From Pseudomonas laurylsulfatiphila (GTDB lineage Bacteria; Pseudomonadota; Gammaproteobacteria; Pseudomonadales; Pseudomonadaceae), in assembly GCF_002934665.1 (NCBI RefSeq), contig NZ_NIRS01000007.1:186001-250000 (forward strand): 64,000 nt of DNA, given 5' to 3'. Both the position numbers and the translations under genes were made by a program. Every line of letters starts with the position of its first letter. Positions within the stretch are counted from its first letter, which is position 1. Shown here one piece after another: positions 18,377 through 27,269 of this stretch. The notes under the pieces were generated by a model that had not been told where the DNA came from, made no database searches, and saw only the letters and a program-made list of their open reading frames with translations.

Positions 18377-18411
18377 TTTCTCATTATCATCTAATAATAA
18401 ATCTCATTACC
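18377..18411 (+). promoter_or_regulatory. Fur-box-like site upstream of fagA
   Basis: The AT-rich run TTTCTCATTATCATCTAATA followed by ATAAATCTCATTACC contains overlapping matches to the Fur hexamer array (GATAAT/ATTATC). It lies 16-50 bases upstream of the fagA ATG. In P. aeruginosa the fagA-fumC-orfX-sodA operon is known to be Fur-repressed, so iron control is expected here. Confidence 0.7.
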
Positions 18412-18426
18412 GAATAGGCCCGGATC

Positions 18427-18834
18427 ATGAGTTCTGTCTTGCACGAGCTGCCTTACCTCGAAAGCTGGCGCTGGATGAGTCGCCAGATCCGTTGCGCGAT
18501 GAATCCCGACGAGCCTCGCCTGATCGACCACTATCTGGCCGAAGGCAGGTATCTGGCGGCCTGCACGGCAACCTCACCCTGGACCGTCGCCGAAACTTCC
18601 TTCCGTTTATTGCTCGACACCGCCGCCGATGTCGCGCTGCCGTGGCATTGGCGCACGCACTGTCTCGACCAGGCCTGGCGCCCGCTGCGCGAACTGGAGC
18701 GCCTCTCTTTGTGCAAATGCCGCCTCAAGCGCTGGCAGAGCTACACCTGGCAACTCGCGACCTGTGAGTTGCAGCCCTCGATTCCTCTTACTGAACTGGT
18801 GCAAGGATCTACAGATGACCAAGACACGCATTGA
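18427..18834 (+). CDS. fagA: Fur-associated protein FagA
   Basis: 135-residue protein of unknown biochemical role, recognised as FagA from its place before fumC-orfX-sodA and its N-terminus SSVLHELPYLESWRWMSRQI. It is rich in Trp and Cys (CKCRLKRW near residue 97), with no signal peptide or membrane helix. The 3' end overlaps the fumC start by 20 bases in another frame, implying translational coupling. Expression is probably iron-repressed through the site at 18377-18411. Confidence 0.85.
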   Translation: MSSVLHELPYLESWRWMSRQIRCAMNPDEPRLIDHYLAEGRYLAACTATSPWTVAETSFRLLLDTAADVALPWHWRTHCLDQAWRPLRELERLSLCKCRLKRWQSYTWQLATCELQPSIPLTELVQGSTDDQDTH

Positions 18835-20191
18835 GCGCGACAGCATGGGCGAGCTTCAGGTCCCGGAAGACGCCCTCTACGGCGCACAGACTCAACGTGC
18901 GGTGGATAACTTCCCGATCAGCGGCAAGCCGATGCCCGTGCAGTTCATTCGCGCGCTGATCCTGGCCAAGACCGCGGCAGCCCGCGCCAACATCGAGCTC
19001 AAGCAGATCGGCGAAGCCCAGGGCAAGGCCATTGTCGACGCGGCCCAAGGCCTGCTCGAAGGTGATTTCATGCAGCACTTTCCGGTGGATATCTTCCAGA
19101 CCGGTTCGGGCACCAGTTCCAACATGAACGCCAACGAAGTGATCGCCACGCTGGCCAGCCGCTTGCTCGGCGAGGCGGTGAACCCCAACGATCACGTCAA
19201 CTGCGGCCAAAGCAGCAACGACATTATTCCGACCACCATCCACGTCAGTGCGGCGCTGGCATTGTATGAGCAATTGTTGCCGGCGCTGACGCACCTGGTG
19301 CAGGTCATCGAGCGCAAGGCCGGGCAGGTTCATCACCACGTCAAGACCGGGCGTACGCACCTGATGGACGCGATGCCGGTGCGCATGAGTCAGGTGCTCA
19401 ACGGTTGGGCGCAACAGCTCAAGGCCAACATCAGTCATCTGCAAGACTTGCTACCAAGCCTGCAATCCCTGGCACAGGGCGGCACGGCGGTGGGTACGGG
19501 CGTCAACGCCCACCCCGAGTTCGCGGCGCGCTTCAGCCAGCAGCTGAGCACATTGACCCGGGTTCAGTTCCAGCCGGGCAAGGACCTGTTCGCGCTCATT
19601 GGCTCTCAGGACACCGCCGTCGCGGTTTCCGGGCAACTGAAGGCGACTGCCGTGTCGCTGATGAAAATCGCCAACGACCTGCGCTGGATGAACTCCGGTC
19701 CGCTGGCCGGCCTTGGCGAGATCGAACTGGAAGCCTTGCAAGCGGGCTCTTCGATCATGCCGGGCAAGGTCAACCCGGTCATTCCGGAGGCCACCGCAAT
19801 GGTCGCGGCTCAGGTCATCGGCAACGACAGCGTGATCACCATCGCCGGTCAGTCGGGCAACTTCGAACTGAACGTGATGCTGCCGATCATCGCCCAGAAC
19901 CTGCTCAGCAGTATCGAGTTGCTGGCCAATTCCAGCCGCCTGCTGGCGGACAAGGCGATTGCCAGCTTCAAGGTCAATGAGGGCCGGATCAAGGAAGCGC
20001 TGTCGCGCAACCCGATACTGGTCACCGCGCTCAACCCGATCATCGGTTACCAGAAAGCTGCCGAGATTGCCAAGAAGGCCTATCAGCAAGGTCGGCCGGT
20101 GATTGACGTCGCGCTGGAACACACCGACCTGTCGCGCGGCCAGCTGGAGGAATTGCTCAACCCGGAAAAACTCACCGCGGGCGGCGTGTAA
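18815..20191 (+). CDS. fumC: Fumarate hydratase class II
   Basis: Iron-free fumarase converting fumarate to malate in the TCA cycle, induced under iron limitation to replace the Fe-S class I enzyme. The 458-residue product has the fumarase/aspartase signature GSSIMPGKVNP and the substrate-binding segments GSGTSSNMNANEV and KTGRTHLMDAMPV. The start at 18815 (MTKTRIERDSMGEL) lies inside the end of fagA; the in-frame extension back to 18629 is antisense-like noise within fagA. Confidence 0.97.
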   Translation: MTKTRIERDSMGELQVPEDALYGAQTQRAVDNFPISGKPMPVQFIRALILAKTAAARANIELKQIGEAQGKAIVDAAQGLLEGDFMQHFPVDIFQTGSGTSSNMNANEVIATLASRLLGEAVNPNDHVNCGQSSNDIIPTTIHVSAALALYEQLLPALTHLVQVIERKAGQVHHHVKTGRTHLMDAMPVRMSQVLNGWAQQLKANISHLQDLLPSLQSLAQGGTAVGTGVNAHPEFAARFSQQLSTLTRVQFQPGKDLFALIGSQDTAVAVSGQLKATAVSLMKIANDLRWMNSGPLAGLGEIELEALQAGSSIMPGKVNPVIPEATAMVAAQVIGNDSVITIAGQSGNFELNVMLPIIAQNLLSSIELLANSSRLLADKAIASFKVNEGRIKEALSRNPILVTALNPIIGYQKAAEIAKKAYQQGRPVIDVALEHTDLSRGQLEELLNPEKLTAGGV

Positions 20192-20218
20192 GCCCCGCTG
20201 CCGCTTTGGAGGCGCACC

Positions 20219-20647
20219 ATGGAGCACTGGAAACGCACGATCGACAGAGCCAATCGCTTTTTCATGCAGGGTGAACTGGTCGATGCCCGGGAGGCGTATC
20301 TGCAGGCATTGGCCCTGGCCCAGGTGCTGTTCGAGCGCTGGGCGGATGCCGGCGAAGCGGTGGCAGCTTGCGTGATTTCCCATCACAACCTGGCAGACCT
20401 GCACTTGCGCCTGAACCAGCCGGAGGAGAGCGCCGAATATTTGTGCGCCATCCACCAACGGCTGTTGCAGACCATGCAGGACTCGCGGCTACCACAAACA
20501 TTGCGTGAAGCCGCGTTGCGCCAGAGCAGCAAGACCTACGTCGAGCTGCTGAATTTCATCAGTGAACACGGCGAATATCCGCGTACCCATCGACTGCTGC
20601 ACATCGATGCCGCTTCGTCCGCGCCTCATCATCATGGAGTCCATTGA
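20219..20647 (+). CDS. OrfX of the fagA-fumC-sodA cluster, helical unknown
   Basis: 142-residue, mostly alpha-helical protein. Segments such as ANRFFMQGELVDAREAYLQA and LADLHLRLNQPEESAEYL look like two TPR-type helix pairs. The tail is His-rich (HHHGVH), which could be a metal-handling feature next to a Mn superoxide dismutase; that is speculation. It corresponds to orfX of the P. aeruginosa operon. The stop lies two bases before the sodA ATG. Confidence 0.8.
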   Translation: MEHWKRTIDRANRFFMQGELVDAREAYLQALALAQVLFERWADAGEAVAACVISHHNLADLHLRLNQPEESAEYLCAIHQRLLQTMQDSRLPQTLREAALRQSSKTYVELLNFISEHGEYPRTHRLLHIDAASSAPHHHGVH

Positions 20648-20649
20648 AC

Positions 20650-21261
20650 ATGGCTTTTAGCTTGCCTGCCTTGCCCTACGCCTACGACGCCCTGGAACCG
20701 CACATCGATGCGCAGACCATGGAGATCCACTACACCAAACATCACCAGACCTACATCAACAATCTCAACGCGGCCGTCGAGGGCACCGAGTATGCCGAGT
20801 GGCCCGTGGAGAAGCTGGTATCTGCCGTTCAGCAACTGCCGGAAAAACTGCGCGCGGCGGTGATCAATCAGGGAGGCGGCCACGCCAACCATTCGTTGTT
20901 CTGGGAGGTCATGACACCCGGCGGTGGAGGGAAACCCGAAGGCGCGTTGGCCAAGGCTATTGACGAGCAATTGGGCGGACTCGACAGTTTCAAGGAAGCC
21001 TTCACCAAGGCTGCGTTGACCCGCTTCGGCAGTGGCTGGGCCTGGCTCAGCGTGACGGCGCAAAAGACCCTGGTGGTGGAAAGCAGCGGTAACCAGGACA
21101 GCCCGTTAATGAGCGGCAATACGCCGATTCTGGGCCTCGACGTCTGGGAGCATGCCTATTACCTGCGCTATCAGAACCGCCGTCCTGAGTACATCAGCGC
21201 GTTTTACAACGTGATTAATTGGCCGCAAGTCGCTGCGCGCTATCAGGCCGCACTGGTTTAA
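20650..21261 (+). CDS. sodA: Manganese superoxide dismutase
   Basis: Converts superoxide to peroxide and oxygen in the cytoplasm. The 203-residue product shows the four metal ligands His27, His81, Asp164 and His168 (DVWEHAYYLRYQN). The GGGHANHSLFW segment with Gly at position 77 and the DVWEHAYY context fit the Mn type. The start is the ATG at 20650, two bases after orfX stops. It closes the iron-starvation cluster, supplying a non-iron SOD. Confidence 0.97.
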   Translation: MAFSLPALPYAYDALEPHIDAQTMEIHYTKHHQTYINNLNAAVEGTEYAEWPVEKLVSAVQQLPEKLRAAVINQGGGHANHSLFWEVMTPGGGGKPEGALAKAIDEQLGGLDSFKEAFTKAALTRFGSGWAWLSVTAQKTLVVESSGNQDSPLMSGNTPILGLDVWEHAYYLRYQNRRPEYISAFYNVINWPQVAARYQAALV

Positions 21262-21291
21262 GTCTTCTATAAAAAAAACCTGGGCTGGGCT

Positions 21292-22185
21292 ATGGGCACT
21301 GAAACACTGGCGATTGGAAATGGACGGATGTTTCGTTACGCGTTTGGATCGCTGTTACTGCTGGCGGGCATGAGCCTATTGGTTGCCCATGGATTGGCAT
21401 GGCTCGACCTTGAGCCGAGGTTGCTGCGCGCACTGCAGGGCGGTGCGATCTGCGCCCTGGGTACCGCGTTGGGCGCGGTACCGGTGTTGGTGATTCGGCG
21501 CATGCCGCAGGTGCTCAGCGACACTTTGCTTGGTTTTGGCGCTGGCGTGATGCTCGCGGCGACGGCATTTTCGTTGATCGTTCCGGGCATCTCTGCCGCT
21601 GAAGGGCTTGGACTGTCGCCTTGGGCATCCAGTGGGCTGATCAGCTTCGGCATTATGCTCGGCGCGTTCGGGTTGTTCCTGGTGGACCGGAAGGTCTCCG
21701 GTGCCAGCCCGGACATGCTGATCGGCACCCTGGAGCGCCCGGTCATTGCTCCGCGCATCTGGCTGTTCGTGTTTGCCATCGTCGCCCACAACATCCCGGA
21801 AGGCATGGCGGTCGGTGTTTCTGCCGGTGGCGGCATGCCTGAAGCCGACAGCCTGGCCATGGGCATTGCCTTGCAGGATGTGCCGGAAGGGTTGGTTATC
21901 GCCTTGGTACTGGCCGGGGCAGGGATGTCCCGGGTCAAGGCGTTCCTGATCGGTGCCGCATCAGGGTTGGTCGAACCGGTGTTCGCGCTGTTGTGCGCTT
22001 GGCTGGTGAGCCTGGCCGAGCTGCTGCTGCCTTTGGGGTTGGCGCTGGCGGCAGGGGCGATGTTGCTGGTGGTGACCCACGAAGTCATTCCCGAATCGCG
22101 CCGCAACGGTCATGACAAGCTTGCCAGCCTCGGGCTGCTGATGGGGTTCTGTTTGATGATGGTGATGGATACGGCGCTGGCCTGA
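21292..22185 (+). CDS. ZIP family divalent metal transporter
   Basis: 297-residue inner-membrane transporter with about eight membrane segments. The ZIP metal-path motifs are present: HNIPEGMAVGVSAGG in one helix and LQDVPEGLVIAL in the next, with VVTHEVIPES in a later helix. ZIP proteins import zinc, manganese or iron. Placement 30 bases after sodA suggests Mn or Fe supply under the same conditions. The substrate is inference. Confidence 0.9.
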   Translation: MGTETLAIGNGRMFRYAFGSLLLLAGMSLLVAHGLAWLDLEPRLLRALQGGAICALGTALGAVPVLVIRRMPQVLSDTLLGFGAGVMLAATAFSLIVPGISAAEGLGLSPWASSGLISFGIMLGAFGLFLVDRKVSGASPDMLIGTLERPVIAPRIWLFVFAIVAHNIPEGMAVGVSAGGGMPEADSLAMGIALQDVPEGLVIALVLAGAGMSRVKAFLIGAASGLVEPVFALLCAWLVSLAELLLPLGLALAAGAMLLVVTHEVIPESRRNGHDKLASLGLLMGFCLMMVMDTALA

Positions 22186-22247
22186 AAAGATCGCGGCCTG
22201 CGGCGCAAACCACTGTAGGAGCTGCCGCAGGCTGCGATCTTTTGATC
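22186..22247. repeat. REP unit (GTAGGAGCTGCCGCAGG type)
   Basis: AAAGATCGCGGCCTGCGGC is followed by GTAGGAGCTGCCGCAGGCTG and CGATCTTTTGATC. The left arm is partly degraded. It fills the gap between the convergent ZIP and npr genes. Confidence 0.75.
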
Positions 22248-22248
22248 T

Positions 22249-22521
22249 TTATTCGCCTTCGTCGAAGAAATTGTTGATCAACGCCACCAGCGCATCCAGG
22301 GCTTCCTGTTCCTGCTCGCCTTCTGTGCTCAAGTGGATCGTGGTGCCTTTGCCGGCGGCCAGCATCATCATCGCCATGATGCTTTTGCCATCGACCATGG
22401 ACGCTGGTGTGCGACCCGCCCTGATCTGGCACGGGAACTGACCCGCTACCCCAACGAATTTTGCAGAAGCACGGGCGTGCAGGCCCAGTTTATTGATGAT
22501 TTCGATTTCCAGAGCAGGCAT
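22249..22521 (-). CDS. ptsO: Nitrogen-PTS phosphocarrier NPr
   Basis: HPr-like 90-residue carrier that receives phosphate from EI-Ntr (PtsP) and passes it to PtsN. The phospho-acceptor is His15 in NKLGLHARAS. The conserved regulatory-serine region reads DGKSIMAMMMLAAGKG. It is the last gene of rpoN-hpf-ptsN-rapZ-npr on the minus strand. The acidic C-terminus NNFFDEGE is typical of NPr. Confidence 0.95.
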   Translation of the reverse strand: MPALEIEIINKLGLHARASAKFVGVAGQFPCQIRAGRTPASMVDGKSIMAMMMLAAGKGTTIHLSTEGEQEQEALDALVALINNFFDEGE

Positions 22522-22536
22522 CGCGATGTGAATCCT

Positions 22537-23394
22537 TTAGCTGAGGTCGCGGTGGCGAACCTGGACGTTCTTCAGGGTTTTTTGCAGCACCTGCCCCAGA
22601 CGCTCGGTCAGGTAGACGGAGCGGTGATGTCCGCCAGTGCAGCCAATGGCAATGGTGACGTAGGCGCGGTTGCTGGCGGCAAAACGAGGCAGCCACTTTA
22701 GCAGGTATGTGGAAATGTCCTGGAACATCTCTTCGACATCCGGCTGTGCCGCCAGGTATTCGGCAACCGGTTGATCGAGCCCGGACTGTTCGCGCAATTC
22801 CGGTTTCCAGTAAGGGTTGGGCAGGCAACGCACATCGAACACCAGGTCGGCGTCCACCGGCATGCCACGCTTGAATCCGAAGGATTCCACCAGGAACGCA
22901 GTACCGGGTTCTGGCTGGTTCAACAGGCGCAGCTTGATGGTGTCGCGCAGCTGATACAGGTTCAGGCTGGTGGTGTTGATCTTGAGATCGGCGAGGTCGG
23001 CAATCGGCCCGAGCAGGACGCTCTCGACGTTGATGGCCTCGGCCAGCGAGCGGTTGGCGTTGGTCAGGGGGTGACGTCGGCGGGTTTCCGAGAAACGCTT
23101 GAGCAGGGTTTCTTCGTCGGCGTCCAGGTACAGGACATCGCACTGAATGTGGCGGCTGCGGACTTCTTCGAGCAGCTCGGGGAAGCGTGACAGGTGGCTG
23201 GGCAGGTTGCGGGCGTCAATGGAAACAGCCACCAGCGGCTGCATCATCTCGGTATGAATCAACGCTCGTTCGGCCAGTTCCGGCAGCAGGCCGGCAGGCA
23301 GATTGTCGATGCAGTAGTAGCCGTTGTCCTCAAGAACATTGAGGGCGGTGCTTTTACCCGAGCCGGAACGGCCACTGACGATGATCAAGCGCAT
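22537..23394 (-). CDS. rapZ: RNase adapter protein RapZ
   Basis: 285-residue P-loop protein that in enterics delivers the GlmZ sRNA to RNase E and senses glucosamine-6-phosphate. The Walker A motif is GRSGSGKS at residues 8-15. The C-terminal domain carries the basic, Cys/His-rich IGCTGGHHRSVYL motif. It sits two bases from ptsN and 15 from npr. A GlmZ-type pathway in Pseudomonas is not shown by this sequence, so its RNA partner here is open. Confidence 0.94.
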   Translation of the reverse strand: MRLIIVSGRSGSGKSTALNVLEDNGYYCIDNLPAGLLPELAERALIHTEMMQPLVAVSIDARNLPSHLSRFPELLEEVRSRHIQCDVLYLDADEETLLKRFSETRRRHPLTNANRSLAEAINVESVLLGPIADLADLKINTTSLNLYQLRDTIKLRLLNQPEPGTAFLVESFGFKRGMPVDADLVFDVRCLPNPYWKPELREQSGLDQPVAEYLAAQPDVEEMFQDISTYLLKWLPRFAASNRAYVTIAIGCTGGHHRSVYLTERLGQVLQKTLKNVQVRHRDLS

Positions 23395-23396
23395 GA

Positions 23397-23861
23397 TTAC
23401 TGACCGTTTTGCTCGTCCAGGACAACCTGATACAGGGCTTCGTTGCTTGCGGCATGACGCAGTTTTTCGCGAACGTCCTTGCGGTCGAGCATGCTGGCGA
23501 TCTGTCGCAGCAGCTCAAGGTGCGCATCGGTAGCGGCTTCCGGGACCAGCAGTACGAACAGCAGGTCAACCGGCGCGCCGTCGATGGCGTCGAAATCGAT
23601 TGGGGCGTCCAGGTGCATCAAGGCACTGATGGGCGATACACAACCCTTGAGACGGCAGTGTGGAATCGCGATGCCGTTGCCAAAACCGGTGGAGCCGAGT
23701 TTTTCACGGGCAATCAGCGCCTCGAAGACATCTTGCATCTCCAGAGCCGGCACTTCGCGGGCGATCAGATTGGCAATTTGTTCGAGGGCTTTCTTTTTAC
23801 TGCCGCCCGGCACGTTCACGAGGGAACGGCCGGGGGTCAGGATACTTTCAAGTCGGATCAT
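23397..23861 (-). CDS. ptsN: Nitrogen-PTS enzyme IIA
   Basis: 154-residue EIIA-Ntr, the terminal phospho-acceptor of the nitrogen PTS, regulating potassium and carbon/nitrogen balance. The active His68 lies in GNGIAIPHCRL, and the fold motifs EKLGSTGFG and PVDLLFVLLVPE are present. It is encoded between hpf and rapZ in the rpoN cluster. Confidence 0.96.
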   Translation of the reverse strand: MIRLESILTPGRSLVNVPGGSKKKALEQIANLIAREVPALEMQDVFEALIAREKLGSTGFGNGIAIPHCRLKGCVSPISALMHLDAPIDFDAIDGAPVDLLFVLLVPEAATDAHLELLRQIASMLDRKDVREKLRHAASNEALYQVVLDEQNGQ

Positions 23862-23873
23862 GGGTTGGGAGTG

Positions 23874-24182
23874 TTAACGACCGGTTGCGCCCTGAAGGAG
23901 GCTCTGGGTCTTTTCCTTATGCTTTTTGAGTTGTTTATCCAGCTTGTCGGTGAGTGCATCGATCGCAGCGTACATATCGGTATGTTCCGCATTGGCGACC
24001 ACTTCATTCCCGGGAATATGCAGCGTGGCTTCGATTTTCTGCTTCAGCTTCTCGACGGTCATCGTGACCTGCACGTTAGTGATCTTGTCGAAATGTCGCT
24101 CCAATCGTTCGAGTTTTTCGCCGATGTAGGTGCGAAGAGGTTCGGTCACTTCCAGTTGGTGTCCACTGATGTTGACTTGCAT
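23874..24182 (-). CDS. hpf: Ribosome hibernation promoting factor (short HPF)
   Basis: 102-residue protein that binds the 30S decoding region and promotes 100S dimers in stationary phase. It starts MQVNISGHQLEVTEPLRTYI and has the beta-alpha-beta core THIP-like stretch KIEATLHIPGNEVVANAEH. The length matches short HPF. The start at 24182 was chosen over an in-frame ATG 18 codons upstream, which lies in the leader after rpoN. Confidence 0.95.
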   Translation of the reverse strand: MQVNISGHQLEVTEPLRTYIGEKLERLERHFDKITNVQVTMTVEKLKQKIEATLHIPGNEVVANAEHTDMYAAIDALTDKLDKQLKKHKEKTQSLLQGATGR

Positions 24183-24256
24183 ACAGCTTCTCCTTCGTTG
24201 CCAGTGCATAAAGCGGTAGATCAGATGATCTACCACTGGAACGCTGTGGCGTGGCT

Positions 24257-25750
24257 CTACATCAACCGCTTGCGTTCGCTCGAAGGCGCGATCCCGAGGG
24301 ATTCGCGGTACTTGGCGACGGTGCGGCGAGCCACCTGAATGCCTTGTGCCTCCAGTAAACCAGCGATCTTGCTGTCACTCAACGGCTTTTTCTGATTTTC
24401 CGCGGCAACCAGTTTTTTGATGATCGCCCGGATCGCCGTGGACGAGCATTCGCCGCCTTCGGAGGTGCTTACGTGACTGGAGAAAAAGTATTTCAGTTCA
24501 TAAATGCCCCGGGGGGTGTGCATGAACTTCTGGGTGGTCACCCGTGAAATCGTCGACTCATGCATGCCGACCGCTTCGGCGATGTCATGCAGGACCAGCG
24601 GCTTCATGGCTTCGTCGCCATATTCGAGGAACCCGCGCTGATGCTCCACGATCTGGGTGGCAACCTTCATCAGGGTTTCATTGCGGCTCTGCAGGCTCTT
24701 GATGAACCAGCGGGCTTCTTGCAACTGATTGCGCATGAACGTGTTGTCGGCGCTGGTATCGGCGCGGCGAACAAAACCGGCGTACTGGGCGTTGACCCGC
24801 AGCCGTGGCACCGACTCCTGATTCAACTCCACCAGCCAGCGCTCGTTGTCCTTTCGTACGATAACGTCAGGAACGACGTACTCGGCTTCCGTGGACTCGA
24901 TCTGCGAGCCCGGGCGCGGGTTGAGGCTCTGGACCAGCTCTATGACCTGGCGCAGCTCATCTTCCTTGAGCTTCATGCGGCGCATCAACTGGCTGTAGTC
25001 GCGGCTGCCGAGCAGGTCGATGTAATCGGTCACAAGGCGCTTGGCTTCGGCCAGCCAAGGGGTCTTGGCTGGCAACTGGCGCAATTGCAGCAGCAGGCAT
25101 TCGCCCAGGTTACGTGCGCCGATGCCGGCCGGCTCGAATTGCTGGATGCGGTGCAGGACGGCTTCGATTTCGTCCAGTTCGATGTCCAGTTCCGGATCGA
25201 AGGCTTCGAGGATTTCCTCGAGAGTTTCGTCCAGATAGCCCTGATTGTTGATGCAGTCGATCAGGGTCACGGCGATCAGGCGATCGGTGTCGGACATCGG
25301 AGCCAGGTTCAGTTGCCACAGCAAGTGGCTTTGCAGGCTTTCACCGGCCGAGGTGCGGGTGGTGAAGTCCCACTCGTCATCGTCATTGCTGGGCAGGCTG
25401 CTGGCGCTGGTCTGGTAAACGTCTTCCCACGCGGTGTCGACGGGGAGTTCATTGGGGATGCGCTCGTTCCAGTCACCCTCTTCGAGGTTATCAACCGTCG
25501 GGGCGCTTTCCTGGTAGGAGGGTTCCTGGATATCGGTGTTGGGCTTTTGTTCGGCGTTGTCGGCCAAGGGGTCGGAATTGTCGAAGTCGTCGCCTTCTTC
25601 CTGGCGTTCGAGCATCGGATTGGACTCCAGGGCCTCCTGGATTTCCTGTTGCAGGTCCAGGGTCGACAATTGGAGCAGGCGGATGGCCTGTTGCAGCTGA
25701 GGTGTCATCGTCAGCTGCTGGCCCATTCTCAAGACTAGCGATGGTTTCAT
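24257..25750 (-). CDS. rpoN: RNA polymerase sigma-54 factor
   Basis: Sigma factor for -24/-12 promoters controlling nitrogen use, flagella and many regulons. The 497-residue product has the Gln-rich activator-binding N-terminus (MKPSLVLRMGQQLTMTPQLQ), an acidic region II (residues about 60-130), the core-binding region, and the C-terminal RpoN box ARRTVAKYRE that reads the -24 element. A 245-base gap separates it from lptB and may hold its own promoter. Confidence 0.98.
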   Translation of the reverse strand: MKPSLVLRMGQQLTMTPQLQQAIRLLQLSTLDLQQEIQEALESNPMLERQEEGDDFDNSDPLADNAEQKPNTDIQEPSYQESAPTVDNLEEGDWNERIPNELPVDTAWEDVYQTSASSLPSNDDDEWDFTTRTSAGESLQSHLLWQLNLAPMSDTDRLIAVTLIDCINNQGYLDETLEEILEAFDPELDIELDEIEAVLHRIQQFEPAGIGARNLGECLLLQLRQLPAKTPWLAEAKRLVTDYIDLLGSRDYSQLMRRMKLKEDELRQVIELVQSLNPRPGSQIESTEAEYVVPDVIVRKDNERWLVELNQESVPRLRVNAQYAGFVRRADTSADNTFMRNQLQEARWFIKSLQSRNETLMKVATQIVEHQRGFLEYGDEAMKPLVLHDIAEAVGMHESTISRVTTQKFMHTPRGIYELKYFFSSHVSTSEGGECSSTAIRAIIKKLVAAENQKKPLSDSKIAGLLEAQGIQVARRTVAKYRESLGIAPSSERKRLM

Positions 25751-25961
25751 GGCAGGGGCTTAACACCTTATTCGCCGGCGCACATGCGCCATCCACTACA
25801 GGGCGCCGGGGCGCCAAACATAAGCAAATTATATGCCTGAAACTGAAGGATTTGCCTAGAGCGCTGTAACAATAAAAAACTATAAATTTGTGTTGCGGTG
25901 CTGCCCTTGTTGGGAGCCGAACATGCAGGTTTGCATGAGGCGCCGATGAATCGCGAGACGG

Positions 25962-25985
25962 GTGCCCGGGCAGCTGCCTGGGCAC
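25962..25985. repeat. 24-bp near-perfect palindrome between lptB and rpoN
   Basis: GTGCCCGGGCAG abuts CTGCCTGGGCAC with one mismatch pair and no loop. No T-run follows on the minus strand, so it is not a standard terminator. It could be a protein-binding site or a pausing hairpin ten bases after the lptB stop. Confidence 0.5.
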
Positions 25986-25995
25986 ACCTCAGCGT

Positions 25996-26721
25996 TTACA
26001 GGCGGAACTCATGGCCCAGGTACACTTCCTTCACCAGATTGTTGGCCAGGATGGTCTCTGCGTCACCTTCGGCGATCAGTTGGCCGTCGTTGACGATATA
26101 GGCGGTTTCACAGATATCCAGGGTTTCACGAACGTTGTGGTCCGTGATCAGCACGCCAATGCCTTTGGCCTTGAGGTGGTAAATGATCTGTTTGATGTCG
26201 CCGACCGAGATCGGGTCCACGCCGGCGAACGGTTCATCGAGGAGGATGAACTTCGGGTTGGTGGCCAGGGCGCGGGCGATTTCCACGCGGCGGCGCTCAC
26301 CACCGGACAGGCTCATGCCGAGGTTGTCGCGGATGTGGCTGATGTGGAATTCCTGCAGCAGGCTTTCCAGCTCCTTGCGACGACCGGCCTTGTCGAGCTC
26401 CTTGCGGGTCTCGAGGATGGCCATGATGTTGTCGGCCACCGACAGTTTGCGGAAGATCGATGCTTCCTGCGGCAAATAGCCGATACCGGCTTTTGCACGG
26501 CCGTGCATCGGCTGGTGGCTGACGTCCAGGTCATCGATCAGGACGCGGCCCTGGTCGGCTTGCACCAGGCCGACGATCATGTAGAAGCAGGTGGTCTTGC
26601 CGGCGCCGTTCGGGCCAAGCAGGCCGACGATCTGACCGCTGTCGATGGACAGGCTGACATCACGCACGACCTGGCGGCTCTTGTAGCTCTTGGCCAGATG
26701 CTGAGCTTTCAGAGTTGCCAT
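25996..26721 (-). CDS. lptB: LPS export ATP-binding protein LptB
   Basis: ATPase of the LptB2FGC complex that extracts LPS from the inner membrane. The 241-residue ABC protein has Walker A GPNGAGKTT, signature LSGGERRRVEIARAL, Walker B FILLDEPFAGVDP and the H-loop ITDHNVRETL. Its ATG overlaps the last base of lptA. lptF and lptG are not in this window. Confidence 0.97.
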   Translation of the reverse strand: MATLKAQHLAKSYKSRQVVRDVSLSIDSGQIVGLLGPNGAGKTTCFYMIVGLVQADQGRVLIDDLDVSHQPMHGRAKAGIGYLPQEASIFRKLSVADNIMAILETRKELDKAGRRKELESLLQEFHISHIRDNLGMSLSGGERRRVEIARALATNPKFILLDEPFAGVDPISVGDIKQIIYHLKAKGIGVLITDHNVRETLDICETAYIVNDGQLIAEGDAETILANNLVKEVYLGHEFRL

Positions 26722-27269
26722 TACTGGGCCTTTTTCTCGTCGGTTTTCTTCTTCGGCTGGATCACCATGTCGATGCGCGGACGCGACTCGGTGACCTTGC
26801 TGCCGGTGGCGCGCCCGGCGCTGGCCAGCTTCTTCTCGGTGTCGTAAACGATTTTCTCGCCTTGGGTGACGTTGTTGTCCTTGTCGACAACCTTGGCCTT
26901 GTCGATCAGCACGACGCGATTTTGCGTGGCGTGATACTGGATGGTCACGCCCCAGCCCTGAACAGGCTTGGTATCGCCAGCCGTCTGCAATTGCTCGAAG
27001 TACGCCAGGTTGCCCACCGAGGTCACTACGTCAATGTCGCCAGTCGGGGTGCGGGTGATGGTAACTGTGTTGCCTGTCACCTTCATCGAGCCTTGGGTGA
27101 TGATCACGTCACCCTTATAGGTAGCAATACCTTGTTTGTCGTCCAGTTGGGCATCGTCGGCCTGAATGCGGATAGGCTGCTGTTGGTCTTCCGGCAGAGC
27201 CCAGGCGCTCACGCTTCCCAGTGCTGCGCCCAGACTGAGCAAAATCGGGAGGGTTTTAACGAGCCTCAT
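26721..27269 (-). CDS. lptA: Periplasmic LPS transport protein LptA (LptH)
   Basis: 182-residue periplasmic bridge protein. A signal peptide ends near SVSAWA (about residue 24), followed by the OstA-like beta-jellyroll with IRIQADDAQLDDKQGIATYK and GDVIITQGSMKVTG. A Lys-rich tail ends the protein. In P. aeruginosa the orthologue is called LptH. It overlaps lptC upstream by 14 bases and lptB downstream by one, so the three are surely one transcript. Confidence 0.95.
   Translation of the reverse strand: MRLVKTLPILLSLGAALGSVSAWALPEDQQQPIRIQADDAQLDDKQGIATYKGDVIITQGSMKVTGNTVTITRTPTGDIDVVTSVGNLAYFEQLQTAGDTKPVQGWGVTIQYHATQNRVVLIDKAKVVDKDNNVTQGEKIVYDTEKKLASAGRATGSKVTESRPRIDMVIQPKKKTDEKKAQ

Noticed and set aside
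18237..18767. 176-codon frame overlapping fagA
   Set aside because: It crosses the terminator-proximal REPIN and the Fur-like site and is out of frame with fagA.
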